NCBI RefSeq assembly: GCF_011320115.1 | Contig: NZ_JAANOZ010000001.1 | Coordinates: forward strand, 248,001 to 312,000 | Direction of reading: 5' to 3' | DNA from: Croceibacterium segetis | Lineage (GTDB): Bacteria > Pseudomonadota > Alphaproteobacteria > Sphingomonadales > Sphingomonadaceae | Length of the DNA stretch: 64,000 nt | Shown: positions 15,147-24,361 of the stretch, one piece after another | Position numbering within the stretch: position 1 is the stretch's first letter | Layout: each line of letters begins with the position of its first letter | Translations under genes and position numbers: made by a program | Notes under the pieces: model-generated | Told to the model about the DNA's origin: nothing | Databases searched by the model: none | Seen by the model: only the letters and a program-made list of their open reading frames with translations

Positions 15147-15806
15147 ATGAAAAAGGGTCTCACCCTCATCGCCGCAACCTCGCTCGTGGCCGTCGCCACG
15201 CCCGCGCTGGCCCAAGACAAGGGCTTCTCGGGTCCGTGGGTGGCGGGTGTTGCCGGCTACGATATCAACAAGGCCGGCAGCTCGCAGGACAACGATGCCA
15301 AGCCCGACGAGAACCGCTCGGCCAAGGGCATCGTCTACGGCGGCGCGGTTGGTTACGACGCCGATCTTGGGAACATCGTAGTTGGCGGTGAGGCGGAGTT
15401 GACCGATTCGACTGCGGATTCGGACAACAACAACAGCTTCGTCGACTACAGCCTCGGCCACGTAGATGCTGGCCGTGACATCTACGTCGGTGGGCGCGTG
15501 GGCTTCAAGGCGACCCCTAAGACGCTGGTCTACGCCAAGGGCGGCTACACCAACGCGCGCTTCAACTACGTCGGCACCAACGGCACTACCGAGACCAACC
15601 GGCACCTCGACACCGACGGCTGGCGCGCCGGCGCCGGCATCCAGCAGAAGCTCGGCCCGCGCACCTTCGCCAAGGTCGAATATCGCTATTCGAACTACAA
15701 CAAGGGCGAGCTCGACTTCGAGGATCCGGCCGTACCCGACTCCAGCCGCTTCAACATCGACACCGACCGCCACCAGGTGGTCGCCAGCGTCGGCGTTGGG
15801 TTCTGA
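15147..15806 (+). CDS. outer membrane beta-barrel protein (Omp25/porin-like, OprF-barrel type)
   Basis: 219 residues from the ATG at 15147, chosen because GGAG sits eight bases before it; another in-frame ATG at 15129 lacks this. The signal peptide MKKGLTLIAATSLVAVATPALAQ is followed by alternating strands rich in Gly and aromatics (GPWVAGVAGYDIN, GGAVGYDADLGNIVVGGEAEL, FAKVEYRYSNY). The chain ends in a terminal Phe (VVASVGVGF), the outer-membrane assembly signal. It is likely an eight-stranded barrel like the alphaproteobacterial Omp25/Omp31 proteins. A 283-base region with no gene precedes it and a GC-rich hairpin follows. Confidence 0.9.
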   Translation: MKKGLTLIAATSLVAVATPALAQDKGFSGPWVAGVAGYDINKAGSSQDNDAKPDENRSAKGIVYGGAVGYDADLGNIVVGGEAELTDSTADSDNNNSFVDYSLGHVDAGRDIYVGGRVGFKATPKTLVYAKGGYTNARFNYVGTNGTTETNRHLDTDGWRAGAGIQQKLGPRTFAKVEYRYSNYNKGELDFEDPAVPDSSRFNIDTDRHQVVASVGVGF

Positions 15807-15813
15807 CGGGCTT

Positions 15814-15839
15814 CCCCCTCCCTCTATCGGGGGAGGGGG
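15814..15839. terminator. GC-rich hairpin after the outer-membrane protein gene
   Basis: CCCCCTCCC and GGGAGGGGG can pair around a short loop eight bases past the stop. There is no long T run on either side, so it may act with Rho or only protect the 3' end. It lies between two convergent genes. Confidence 0.4.
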
Positions 15840-15840
15840 C

Positions 15841-16344
15841 TTACTTCACTCTCGCGCACCCTACCGTCGCTGCGTCCATCGCAGTCGCCGCGCCCCTGAG
15901 GCTATAGCGGTCTGTGAAGCGGCGGCCGGCGCGATCGGCTGCGGTGACGCTCATCGAATCCGTCGACCGCATGGCGGCAACGATTGCAGCGTCCGCCCGT
16001 TTGTCGAGCGCCCAGGCGTCGGCTCCGCCACCAGTGAGCGGATATCTCGTGCCGCGGAGCGAGAGCGAGGGGCGAGAACCGTTCGCCAGCGCGCGCGAGA
16101 GGCGGAAATGGACCTGCCCGCGCACTCCTTGCCGAGGCCAGGTGCCGACGTCGGCGTAAGCCTGGTAGCCGCCCGAGCTCTTTTCCGCGGCGGCGATCGC
16201 ATAACACCTTGGCACCGCCGGGTCGCTGAACGCCCCCCAATCGTCGAATACGCCGAGACTGTCCTTCGCCGAAATGGGGGCGGCTAGCGAGAGCAGAATT
16301 AACGGGATCAGGATGCGGCGCACGCTCGCGCAATACCGGCTCAT
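15841..16344 (-). CDS. exported protein, weakly IalB-like
   Basis: 167 residues. A signal peptide (RILIPLILLSLAAPISA) precedes a mature domain starting SLGVFDDWGAFSDPAVPRCYAIA. The x-F-x-D-W-x-A-F...C pattern resembles the start of invasion-associated-locus-B (IalB) domains of alphaproteobacteria, but the rest of the domain is not clear enough to be sure. A second Cys near the end (VGCARVK) could form a disulfide. Its ATG overlaps the greB stop as ATGA, so the two are translationally coupled. Confidence 0.7.
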   Translation of the reverse strand: MSRYCASVRRILIPLILLSLAAPISAKDSLGVFDDWGAFSDPAVPRCYAIAAAEKSSGGYQAYADVGTWPRQGVRGQVHFRLSRALANGSRPSLSLRGTRYPLTGGGADAWALDKRADAAIVAAMRSTDSMSVTAADRAGRRFTDRYSLRGAATAMDAATVGCARVK

Positions 16345-16829
16345 GGAGCCGCCGGATAGGCGATCGCCAGAACTTCCCAGACCCTTTCGCCGGCGGGCAG
16401 CCGCACGGTCCTGACGTCGCCGACCGCGGCGCCGCGCAGCGCGCGGGCGATCGGCGCGCTCCAGCCGATCCTGTTGGCCGATGCGTCCTGTTCGTCGTCG
16501 CCGACCAGGGTCAGTGTCCGATGATTGTCGTCTTCGTCGGCTATGGTGACGGTGGCGCCGAACCAGACGCGCGCCGGATCGGGTTGCTGCGCCGGGTCGA
16601 CGACCTTGGCGGCCTTCATCCGCCGCGCGAGGTGGGCGAGCTCGCGGTCTATCTCACGCATCCGCTTGCGGCCGTAGAGGTAGTCGCCGTTTTCGCTGCG
16701 GTCACCGTTGCCGGCGGCCCAGCTGACAATCGCGACGATCTCCGGTCGCTCGGTGCCGAGCAAGTGGTCGTAGCGCGCGCGGAGCGCGGTGAGCCCCGCG
16801 GGGGTGATGTAGTTGGCGCGGGGCTCCAT
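16341..16829 (-). CDS. greB: transcription elongation factor GreB
   Basis: 162 residues. The N-terminal coiled coil contains ITPAGLTALRARYDHLL and the acidic tip with SENGDYLYGRKRMREIDRELAHLARR. The YGRKRMREIDRE signature separates GreB from GreA. The C-terminal FKBP-like domain follows (WFGATVTIADEDD, IGWSAPIARALRG, VWEVLAIAY). GreB binds the secondary channel of RNA polymerase and stimulates cleavage of backtracked transcripts. It is coupled to the exported protein downstream by an ATGA overlap. Confidence 0.95.
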   Translation of the reverse strand: MEPRANYITPAGLTALRARYDHLLGTERPEIVAIVSWAAGNGDRSENGDYLYGRKRMREIDRELAHLARRMKAAKVVDPAQQPDPARVWFGATVTIADEDDNHRTLTLVGDDEQDASANRIGWSAPIARALRGAAVGDVRTVRLPAGERVWEVLAIAYPAAP

Positions 16830-16877
16830 GGCGCGGGAGCTTAGCCGAAGCTCGCTTCCCGCGCCAAGGGCGGCATA

Positions 16878-17159
16878 TCAGCCGGGGCTGGTGTTATGAT
16901 CGTCGTCGTGACCGTGGCCGAGGCCGATGTCATGGCCGCGACCGCGGTCCTTCTCGTGACCAAATCCGTTGCCGTTGCCGGGCTTGTGGCCGTCGGCGTT
17001 GGGCAGGCCGTTCGAATTGTCGGACGCGTGGCTCGACGCCGCTGGCAGCGGCGGCAGCGAATCTCGCGATCGGGTCGTGCTTGGTTCGGCGAAAGCCGCC
17101 GTACCGGCGAGCAGCAATGCGGCAGCGGCTGCGAGTTTGCAGTGCGTTGTAAGCGTCAT
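16878..17159 (-). CDS. small exported His/Gly/Asp-rich protein
   Basis: 93 residues from the ATG at 17159, which is preceded by AGGAGG; the longer frame upstream lacks such a site. The signal peptide spans LAAAAALLLAGTAAFA. The mature peptide is low complexity, with an Asn/Gly stretch (KPGNGNGFGHEKD) and a His/Asp-rich tail (RGHDIGLGHGHDDDHN). A tail of that composition could bind divalent metal ions. The family is not recognised and no metal-related gene is adjacent. Confidence 0.72.
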   Translation of the reverse strand: MTLTTHCKLAAAAALLLAGTAAFAEPSTTRSRDSLPPLPAASSHASDNSNGLPNADGHKPGNGNGFGHEKDRGRGHDIGLGHGHDDDHNTSPG

Positions 17160-17316
17160 CGATTGCCTCCTAGTGGCTGTGCCCCACACGCGACCGGTCG
17201 CTCGCCGCCGCATGGGCGGCGATGACCATTCCTCTTCCGTCTTGTTGTTCTCGGGCGGCCTCTTGCCGTGCACGCCGCATGCCGGATCGTCAGCCCGGCT
17301 GGTTAATTTGGGCTTT

Positions 17317-17336
17317 CCGGATTGGGTTTAATCCGG
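17317..17336. repeat. inverted repeat in the 17160-17442 intergenic region
   Basis: CCGGATT-N6-AATCCGG, seven-base perfect arms. It lies between the promoter side of the His-rich gene and the terminator of the lytic transglycosylase, both on the minus strand. It may be an operator or part of the termination region. Nothing else stands out in this 283-base gap. Confidence 0.35.
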
Positions 17337-17345
17337 GTGAACCGC

Positions 17346-17374
17346 GAATAAAGAAACGCCCCTGTCCGCAGGGG
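17346..17374 (-). terminator. intrinsic terminator of the lytic transglycosylase gene
   Basis: On the minus strand CCCCTG-CGGA-CAGGGG is followed by CGTTTCTTTATT. The stem has six perfect G-C-rich pairs on a four-base loop, about 70 bases past the stop at 17443. Confidence 0.6.
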
Positions 17375-17442
17375 GTCCCAAGGCCGAACCCGCGGGCGCC
17401 ACCGCCCGTCAGAAACTCACCATTATTGGGTAGATTAGGGCG

Positions 17443-19389
17443 TCAGCGGAGGAACTGGCTGAGGCTGCGTGGCCTGCCGCCGGGCGCCTTCTCGGGGTGC
17501 AACGTTTCGTAGACGACGGCATTCTCGAGCACCCGCTGGACGTAGTCCTTCGTCTGGTAGACCGGAATTCGTTCGATCCAGTCGATCCAGCGGATCGCCC
17601 CCGTACGCGGATCGCCGTTCTGACGCAGCCACTTGTTCACGTTGCCGGGCCCAGCGTTGTATGCGGCGACCGCCAGCGGATAGCTGCCCCCGTAGTAATT
17701 GAGCATGCGCTGGAAATAGCCGTCGCCCAGGCGGATGTTGTACGCCGGATCGTCCACCAGCGACGCCGACAGGTATTGCACACCGCTCTTGCCCGCCTGC
17801 TCCTGCGCCGTGCCCGGCATCAGCTGCATCAGCCCACGCGCGCCGGCATAGCTGATCGCATTGTTGGCGAACTGGCTTTCCTGGCGGGTGATCGCGTGGA
17901 CCATCGTCCAGTCGGTGCCGGGCGGCGCGACCAATGTCGGGAAGCCGATCGTGGTGAAGCCCGAAAAGCCGTTGGAATCGGCCGCATTCGAGAGGATCAC
18001 CGCCAGGTCACGGCGGCCGATGTCGCGCGCCAGCTGCGCGACAAGGACGCCCTCGTTCAGGGTATCGGCCTGCTCGGCGATCTCGCGATAGAAGCGGATG
18101 CCGACGCTCCACGGCGCGTTGCGGGCGACTTCGGTCACCGCCTGCGTGATCGGCTGGCTCAGGAATGCGGCGCGCTCGGCCTCGCTCGGAGTCACATTGG
18201 GCGGCGCGAGGAAGGTCAGCGGGCGCCCGAGCCGCTCGAGCGCGAGCTGGCCGTAGAAGCGGTCGGGATATTGCGCCGCCAGCTCGAGATACCGCTTGGC
18301 GTTCGCCTGGTCGCCCGCCTGTCCGGCCGCGAGCCCAGCCCAGTAGAGGCCCTTGGTCTTGGTCGGCGAAGTGCGCGCAGCGGCGGCGTAGCGGTAGAAC
18401 AGCGGCGCCGCGGCGGCAAAATCGCCCAGCTCCCAGGCCTTGGCCGCGCCGAGCCACACCAGCGAGGTGTAGTCGTCGCGCAGCTTGTACTCCTTGGTCG
18501 AAATGTCGGTGCCGGGCGCGAACGCATCGTCGACCGAGGCGGCGATCTTCTCGGCCTCGCGCGCGCCGCCGAGGCGGGCGACGTTGAGCAGCTCGCCGAC
18601 CCACGCGGTCTGGTCGAACGGCAGCGAAGACAGGCGGGGGCGGTTGGCGAGAAGCTCGACTGCCTCGCGCAAGCGGCCCTCTGTGCGCAGCTCGCGGCTG
18701 CGATTGTAGAGATAGCCCGGGTCGGCGTTGGCGCCGGGATCTGTTGTGAACCCGTCGCTGCCCTGCAGAATCGCCAGGCGCGCCTGAAATTGCGCGCGCT
18801 TGGCCGGCGAAGTCGACGCGAGTTGGCGCACGGCGGAGGCTGAATTGCGCTGCCACAGCAACGCGTCCATCCGGGCGTCCTGATCGTCCTGCGTGAGGTA
18901 GCGCCCGTAATTCGCTTGCAGCGTGGCCTCGGTGCCGGGATCCATTTCGCCGCCGCGCCAGGCGGCACGGGCGTTTTCAAGGCCGGCAGGGGCTTGCAGC
19001 GTCAACTGCGCCAGCGCGTACTGCGCGCGAGCGAAATTGCTCTTGGGCGGATACTTGGTGAAGAAGGCCACCAGCCGGTCGGAGGCAACCGGTTCGACCC
19101 TCAGGCGGTCCTCGGCGAAGCCTTGCAGCTTGTCGGCGTCGGGAAACCCCGGATAAGTCAGCAGGAAGTTCGCATAGTCGCCGAAGCTGTAGCCCTTGCT
19201 TGCAGTCAGCTGCTGCCACAGGCTGACCGCCTGCGCCATCCGTCCCGGCTGGCGCGCGACCAGGTTGGCGCGCGCCTTGTCCCAGTCGGCTGCGTCGTAG
19301 GTCGCGTCCTGCGCCTGCGCGGAAGCGCCGATACCGGCAACTGAAGCTAAAAGGGCGGAAGCAAGAGCACAGCGAAGCATGCTGGACAT
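17443..19389 (-). CDS. soluble lytic murein transglycosylase (Slt family)
   Basis: 648 residues from the ATG at 19389, which begins a signal peptide (MLRCALASALLASVAGIGASAQAQ); the upstream extension of the frame overlaps the dapA start region and is rejected. A long helical superhelix with repeated Ala-rich units fills residues ~30-480. The C-terminal SLT domain shows AITRQESQFANNAISYAGARGLMQLMPGTA, where the Glu in RQES is catalytic, followed by AVAAYNAGPGNVNKWL. It cleaves peptidoglycan to 1,6-anhydromuropeptides, the substrates imported by AmpG, which is encoded 36 kb away. It is divergent from dapA with 89 bases between starts and has its own terminator. Confidence 0.95.
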   Translation of the reverse strand: MSSMLRCALASALLASVAGIGASAQAQDATYDAADWDKARANLVARQPGRMAQAVSLWQQLTASKGYSFGDYANFLLTYPGFPDADKLQGFAEDRLRVEPVASDRLVAFFTKYPPKSNFARAQYALAQLTLQAPAGLENARAAWRGGEMDPGTEATLQANYGRYLTQDDQDARMDALLWQRNSASAVRQLASTSPAKRAQFQARLAILQGSDGFTTDPGANADPGYLYNRSRELRTEGRLREAVELLANRPRLSSLPFDQTAWVGELLNVARLGGAREAEKIAASVDDAFAPGTDISTKEYKLRDDYTSLVWLGAAKAWELGDFAAAAPLFYRYAAAARTSPTKTKGLYWAGLAAGQAGDQANAKRYLELAAQYPDRFYGQLALERLGRPLTFLAPPNVTPSEAERAAFLSQPITQAVTEVARNAPWSVGIRFYREIAEQADTLNEGVLVAQLARDIGRRDLAVILSNAADSNGFSGFTTIGFPTLVAPPGTDWTMVHAITRQESQFANNAISYAGARGLMQLMPGTAQEQAGKSGVQYLSASLVDDPAYNIRLGDGYFQRMLNYYGGSYPLAVAAYNAGPGNVNKWLRQNGDPRTGAIRWIDWIERIPVYQTKDYVQRVLENAVVYETLHPEKAPGGRPRSLSQFLR

Positions 19390-19478
19390 TATGGCAAGCG
19401 GCTCCTTATCAGGCGGTGAATGATCCCATGTGCGCGGTAACGCGGGGAACCTTTGAATCCATTCTGGAGCGCGACACA

Positions 19479-20360
19479 ATGTTTTCCGGCTCGATACCCG
19501 CTCTGGTGACTCCTTTTCGCGACGGAGCGTTGGACGAGGCCGCCTTTCGCCGCTTCGTCGATTGGCAAGTCGAGAACGGCTCGAGCGCGCTGGTTCCGTG
19601 CGGCACCACCGGCGAAAGCGCCACGCTCGACCACGACGAGCATCACAAGGTCATCTCGATCTGCGTCGAGCAGGCCGCCGGCCGGGTGCCGGTGATCGCC
19701 GGAGCCGGTTCGAACGACACCAAGACCGCGCTGTGGCACATGCGGGTGGCCAAGGACCTCGGCGCCGACGCCGCGCTGCTGGTGGCTCCATATTACAACC
19801 GCCCGAGCCAGGCCGGGCTGCTGGCGCACTTCTCGTACCTCGCCGAGCAATGCGACTTGCCGATCGTGCTTTACAACGTGCCCGGCCGCACGGTGACCGA
19901 CATCTTGCCGGAGACGGTGGTGGAGCTCGCGCGCCGTTTCCCCGAGCGCATCGTCGGCCTCAAGGACGCCAGTGGTGACCTGCAGCGCGTCGTCCAGCAC
20001 CGGCTCGGCGCGGGACCCGAATTCTGCCAACTGTCGGGCGACGACCCACTGGCGCTTGGCGGCTATGCTTTTGGACAAGTCGGCTGCATCTCGGTGACAG
20101 CGAATGTCGCTCCGAGGCAATGCGCCGAGTTCCACGCCGCCTGCCTGGCCGGCGATTTCGCGCGGGCGAGGGCGCTCAACGACAAGCTGTTCCCCCTGCA
20201 CAAGGCGTTGTTCGCCGACGCGAGCCCATCGCCGACCAAGTACGCGCTCAGCCGTCTGCACAACTGGCTCACCGCCGACACCCGCCTGCCGATCGCCCCC
20301 TGCAGCGACGCGGCGAAGAAGGCGGTCGACGCGGCGATGGAGATCGCCGGGCTGTTCTAA
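19479..20360 (+). CDS. dapA: 4-hydroxy-tetrahydrodipicolinate synthase
   Basis: 293 residues from ATG 19479, with TGGAG upstream; the frame extends 21 codons further but the family starts at MFSGSIPALVTPF. The class I aldolase-like TIM barrel shows VPCGTTGESATL, VIAGAGSNDT, PYYNRPSQ, ILPET and YNVPGRT (catalytic Tyr), and GLKDASGDLQR with the Schiff-base Lys. It condenses pyruvate with aspartate semialdehyde in the lysine/diaminopimelate pathway. slt-dapA adjacency is commonly seen in related genomes. Confidence 0.96.
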   Translation: MFSGSIPALVTPFRDGALDEAAFRRFVDWQVENGSSALVPCGTTGESATLDHDEHHKVISICVEQAAGRVPVIAGAGSNDTKTALWHMRVAKDLGADAALLVAPYYNRPSQAGLLAHFSYLAEQCDLPIVLYNVPGRTVTDILPETVVELARRFPERIVGLKDASGDLQRVVQHRLGAGPEFCQLSGDDPLALGGYAFGQVGCISVTANVAPRQCAEFHAACLAGDFARARALNDKLFPLHKALFADASPSPTKYALSRLHNWLTADTRLPIAPCSDAAKKAVDAAMEIAGLF

Positions 20361-20363
20361 GCT

Positions 20364-21551
20364 TCAGTAAAGCGGCGAGGGATGCCCCTCGCCCAGCATC
20401 ATCGCGCCGTAGGTAGCGAGGGCGGGGCGCGCGATGATCATATGCTGGTTGAGAGTCAGCGCATCGCGGGCGAGGCGTTCGAGGGGCGAACCTTCGAAGA
20501 TCACGTTGGCGCCGATCAGGTCGAACAATTGGCGGGTAACCTCGGCCGCCATGCGGAAGGAATTGACGTTGGCGAGGGCGAGGCGGCCCCTGGTCTCCAC
20601 GGCGGGCGTGCCTTGCTCGAGCTCGGCCCAGAAGTCGTTCGCCGCAGCGTAGAGGAAGGCGCGCGCGGCGCCGTAGCGGGTCTCCGCCTCGGCGATCGCT
20701 TCCTGCACATGCGAGAGCTTGCTCAAGGGCTGCGGCGGGATGCCGCCCATGCGCTCGGCGATCAGGGCCTTTGCCTCGTCGAGGGCACGGCGGGCGGTGC
20801 CGAGCGGCACCGCGGCCATCGTCGTCACCCAGTTGAAGCCACTCGAATAGAGTGCCTCGCGGCCTTGGAACAGCGTCGCGTCGATCCGCAGCGCCTGTTC
20901 CTCGGGGATGAACAGGTCCTCAGCGCGGTAATGCGTGCTGCCGCTGCCGCGCAGGCCGTGGGTGTGCCAGGTGTCCTCGATCACCAGTTCGTCCGCGCGG
21001 CAGAAGGCGAGGCGGGTTTCCGGCAGGCCGCTGGCAGCGACAACCGGCGCGCCGCTCTCGTCGAACAGCATCGCCCCGCTCATCACCGCATCGGCGTGGG
21101 TGATCCCGCTCCCGAACGGAAAGCGTCCGTTGAGGATGTAGCCGCCCTCGACCCGCTGCAGCCGGCCGCGACCGGCGGTGAATTGGCCGGCGGTGACCAT
21201 GTCCGGATGCGGCAGCAGCCGTGCCGAGGCGGACGGCGGCAACAATTCGGCGATGATTCCGCTGTCGGTGCCGATCTTGACGCACCAGCCGACCGACGGA
21301 TCGGCTTCGGCGAGCACTTCGATGACTTCGAGGTGCTGCGGCAGCGACATCTGCGGCCCGCCTTTCGCCCGGCTACGGCCCATCCGGAAGAAGCCGGCCG
21401 CGCGCAGATCGGCAACGAGGTCGGCCGGCAGCCGGCGCAAGGCTTCGATTTCCCCCGAGCGCGCGGCGATCGCGGGGGCCATCGCTCGGGCGTTCGCCAG
21501 GATGCCCTGTGCGGTCAGTTCTTCCGAGCGGTCCGCCGCGCTGGTCGCCAC
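20364..21551 (-). CDS. acyl-CoA dehydrogenase-fold flavoprotein (HpaA/DszC-type monooxygenase-like)
   Basis: 395 residues, GTG start with GGGAGAG seven bases upstream. The fold is that of acyl-CoA dehydrogenases: an N-terminal helical domain, a middle beta domain (DPSVGWCVKIGTDSG, TAGQFTAGRGRLQRVEGGYILNGRFPFGSG, HTHGLRGSGSTHYRAEDLFIP) and a C-terminal helical bundle. The catalytic Glu of true dehydrogenases is not evident. The GWCVKIG and TWHTHGLRGSGS signatures fit the group C flavin-dependent monooxygenases (DszC/HpaH type) that use reduced flavin from a partner reductase. No reductase is adjacent. Its stop lies three bases from that of dapA. Confidence 0.85.
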   Translation of the reverse strand: MATSAADRSEELTAQGILANARAMAPAIAARSGEIEALRRLPADLVADLRAAGFFRMGRSRAKGGPQMSLPQHLEVIEVLAEADPSVGWCVKIGTDSGIIAELLPPSASARLLPHPDMVTAGQFTAGRGRLQRVEGGYILNGRFPFGSGITHADAVMSGAMLFDESGAPVVAASGLPETRLAFCRADELVIEDTWHTHGLRGSGSTHYRAEDLFIPEEQALRIDATLFQGREALYSSGFNWVTTMAAVPLGTARRALDEAKALIAERMGGIPPQPLSKLSHVQEAIAEAETRYGAARAFLYAAANDFWAELEQGTPAVETRGRLALANVNSFRMAAEVTRQLFDLIGANVIFEGSPLERLARDALTLNQHMIIARPALATYGAMMLGEGHPSPLY

Positions 21552-21772
21552 GCCATCTCTCCCACGGCCGATTCGCCTGTGGAGAGATTAGGGGCCTCGG
21601 CGCGTCCGCGCCAACGGGATCAGTTGTTGCCGTGTCGGCGACGTGTTTCCCAGCCTTTGGGGCGGCCGCCGAGCGCTGCTCGGACGAGCCCGACTGCTTG
21701 CCGCCGCCGGATTTTTTGTTGGCCATGGCCCACGCGCGCCGTTCGGCGCTCACTTTGCCCACCTGGGCGCGC

Positions 21773-23719
21773 TCAGTCGGGGGGGTTGTACTTCTGTACG
21801 AACGCCACCGCGGCTTCGAGCATTTGCTGGCGAGTGTCGGAGCGAGACAACCAGTGGTCCTCGCCTTTGAGTACTTCGAACTGGTAGCGCTTGCCGGCGT
21901 CTTTCAGAGAGTCAGCCATTGCGCAGCTCTGGTTGAACGGCACGACGGTGTCGTCGCGGCCGTGGATCAACAGGATCGGCGCGTCGGCCTGGTTGGCAAA
22001 ATGGCGGGGCGAGATGTCGTCGAAGCCGCTCTTCGCGCCGAATTCTTCGAGGCGCGACCGCCGAACGAATCCGGCCGCCCCCTTGTCGAATTTCTCGCTC
22101 GAGAACAGGTCGCCGACGTCGGAAACGCCTGCGACGGAGACGGCGCAGCGATAGAGCCCGTGCTGCAGCGTCACGCCCGCCAAGGCCGCATAGCCCCCAT
22201 AGCTGCCACCCATGATGCAGGCGCGCTTGCGATCCACGATCCCGCGCCGGGCCAGCTCTTCCAGGCCGTCCGAGATATCGGTCTGCATGGCCTTGCCCCA
22301 CTGACCGAACCCCGCCCGCATGAATGTTTCGTCGCGATTGGTCGAGCCGCGGAAATTGGGCTGGAAAACGGCATAACCCCGTGAGGCAAAGGCCTGGGCC
22401 CACCAATCGAATGACTCATCGTCATAGGCATGGGGCCCACCATGCGGGAGCACGACCACCGGCAAGTTCTTCGGCTCCCGGCCCGGAGGCAAGCTGAGTA
22501 TTCCGTCGAGGTCGAGCCCGTCTTTCGCTTTGTAGGCGACGGTCGAGATGTTCCCGACCCACTCGGGACCGATCGCGACGCGCTCGTAACCGATCGCTTC
22601 GGCATGCATTGTCGCCATGTCGACGAGATACCACGTGCCGCTGTCGGCATTGCCGTCCGTGCGCACAAGCACGCGCGAAAAGTCGGGCGTCCAGTCGACC
22701 ATCCGCACATTGAGGTTGGGGAAAGCCTTGTAGATTTGCTCCACGACGGCCTGCTTCGCCGGATCGTAGAAATGCGGCCTCTCGCGACGGCCCATGCGCA
22801 GGTATCCGATCAATTCGCCGTTGAGGCGGTCGGTAAAGAGCCGGGACATCTCGTCCTCGTAAGCGAACTGGGAAATGCCCGATCGTCCATCGAGCGAGAC
22901 CTCCTTCCATTTCGTCCGCCCTTCGCTCTCGTCGAGCTCGCGGTAGATGATTGACCGGCCGTCCTTGCCGAGCGCCACCAGTCCCGCGCCCCCCCGTGTC
23001 GCGACACCACTGGCCAGCTCGAGGCCCCCGGGCGCGTCGATTTGCCAGCTGCCGCGCAGGATATCGATCGAGAACGTTGCGGCGACCTTGCCGTCCCGGC
23101 TTAGCAGCCAGCCGGTTCCTTGCCCTTGCGAGCCGCGATCGGCGATCTTGTTCCGGTGGCCCGTCAGCGGGTCGATCGCGAACAGCGCGGGCCGGCCGCT
23201 GGTAAGGGCATAACCCCGCGCGCCGCGCTCTCTCTCGACGCCGGCGAAATAGACCAGCCAGCGTCCGTCGATCTTGCGCGTTCCGGCGCTGCCGAAGATC
23301 GCATTGAGCATCACTGGGTCTTTGTCGAAGACCAAGATCGGGTCCTTCGCCGCGTCGGCCGGGATGACGATCGCGTGCCAGAACTCGAACTTGCTGCTGC
23401 CGATGTATTCCGGCCCGAGGATTTCAGTACGGCTCATCTCCACAACCAGCGCGTCGTTGCCGACCCAGTCCAGCGAACGAACCTTTGCGTCCTGCAGGCG
23501 CATCATGCGGATCGTCTGCAGCTTGTCGCTCATCAGCACGACCACGCGCTCGCCCTTGATCGTCATCACCGCGGCGATCCGCGAACCGTCGTTTGAAAGC
23601 GCCATCGTTTCGATGTCGGGCAGGTTGCCGTAGGCGGCGAGCGGGGGTGGATCCGCCGCCCAGGCCGGCACGGCCATGGCCAAGACGCATGCGAGCCAAA
23701 GGCGGAGCAATCGCATCAT
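21773..23719 (-). CDS. S9 family prolyl-oligopeptidase-type serine peptidase
   Basis: 648 residues starting at the ATG ATG pair preceded by GGAGGGG. The signal peptide [21 protein letters not shown] exports it. Residues ~25-390 form the beta-propeller, in which WD-like repeats are faint. The alpha/beta-hydrolase domain contains [41 protein letters not shown] with the nucleophilic Ser, [13 protein letters not shown] with the Asp and GEDHWLSR with the His. It cleaves short peptides in the periplasm. It stands on its own between the flavoprotein and smpB; a 221-base gap follows its stop. Confidence 0.93.
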   Translation of the reverse strand: MMRLLRLWLACVLAMAVPAWAADPPPLAAYGNLPDIETMALSNDGSRIAAVMTIKGERVVVLMSDKLQTIRMMRLQDAKVRSLDWVGNDALVVEMSRTEILGPEYIGSSKFEFWHAIVIPADAAKDPILVFDKDPVMLNAIFGSAGTRKIDGRWLVYFAGVERERGARGYALTSGRPALFAIDPLTGHRNKIADRGSQGQGTGWLLSRDGKVAATFSIDILRGSWQIDAPGGLELASGVATRGGAGLVALGKDGRSIIYRELDESEGRTKWKEVSLDGRSGISQFAYEDEMSRLFTDRLNGELIGYLRMGRRERPHFYDPAKQAVVEQIYKAFPNLNVRMVDWTPDFSRVLVRTDGNADSGTWYLVDMATMHAEAIGYERVAIGPEWVGNISTVAYKAKDGLDLDGILSLPPGREPKNLPVVVLPHGGPHAYDDESFDWWAQAFASRGYAVFQPNFRGSTNRDETFMRAGFGQWGKAMQTDISDGLEELARRGIVDRKRACIMGGSYGGYAALAGVTLQHGLYRCAVSVAGVSDVGDLFSSEKFDKGAAGFVRRSRLEEFGAKSGFDDISPRHFANQADAPILLIHGRDDTVVPFNQSCAMADSLKDAGKRYQFEVLKGEDHWLSRSDTRQQMLEAAVAFVQKYNPPD

Positions 23720-23823
23720 GGTTTCCCCTCCCGGCGGCAATGATGCCTTTCGCGGGACCGTTGGACAAGCCCGGCCCCGCCACGCCTTCCCCTTTGGCGC
23801 CCATGCCCCTACATGCGCCGGCC

Positions 23824-24306
23824 ATGGCGCGCCCCAAATCCTCGACGTTCGACAAGACCAAGGTTGTCGCCGAGAACCGGCGCGCGCGGTTCGACTATTT
23901 CATCGAGGAGACGTTCGAGGCGGGGATCGCCTTGAGCGGCACTGAGGTGAAGAGCCTTCGCTTCGGCGAGGGGTCGATCACCGAAAGCTATGCCGAAGTG
24001 CGCGGCAACGAGTGCTGGCTGATCAACGCCAACATCCCCGAATTCAGCCACGGTAACCGCTTCAACCACGAGCCCAAGCGGCCGCGCAAGCTGCTGCTCC
24101 ACGCTCGGGAAATCGAGAAATTCGTCGGCGCGGTCGAGCGCAAAGGCATGACGCTGGTTCCGCTGTCGGTCTATTTCAACTCGCGCGGGCGGGCCAAGGT
24201 CGAGCTGGCCTTGGCCAAGGGCAAGCAGACCCACGACAAGCGCCAGACGATCAAGGAGCGCGATTGGCAACGCGACAAGCAAAGGCTGCTGCGCGAGCGC
24301 GGTTGA
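23824..24306 (+). CDS. smpB: SsrA-binding protein
   Basis: 160 residues from ATG 23824. The frame reaches back to 23593 but that part overlaps the S9 peptidase gene in antisense; an ATG at 23803 is a possible alternative. Family motifs are [61 protein letters not shown] and a basic tail ([28 protein letters not shown]) that folds on the ribosome. With tmRNA it rescues stalled ribosomes. SmpB is also needed for cell-cycle timing in Caulobacter. DUF2062 and cckA follow on the same strand. Confidence 0.96.
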   Translation: MARPKSSTFDKTKVVAENRRARFDYFIEETFEAGIALSGTEVKSLRFGEGSITESYAEVRGNECWLINANIPEFSHGNRFNHEPKRPRKLLLHAREIEKFVGAVERKGMTLVPLSVYFNSRGRAKVELALAKGKQTHDKRQTIKERDWQRDKQRLLRERG

Positions 24307-24361
24307 CCGCCGGTCGCCGCATGGCTGGCGGCCAGCGGCATTGCGGCTTATCTGGAGAGTT

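Noticed and set aside
21373-21726. Minus-strand ORF beginning MANKKSGGGKQSGSS in the gap before the flavoprotein gene
   Set aside because: It has no Shine-Dalgarno and its last 60 codons overlap the flavoprotein gene in another frame, so it is more likely a chance frame; the Lys/Ser-rich start is the only argument for it.
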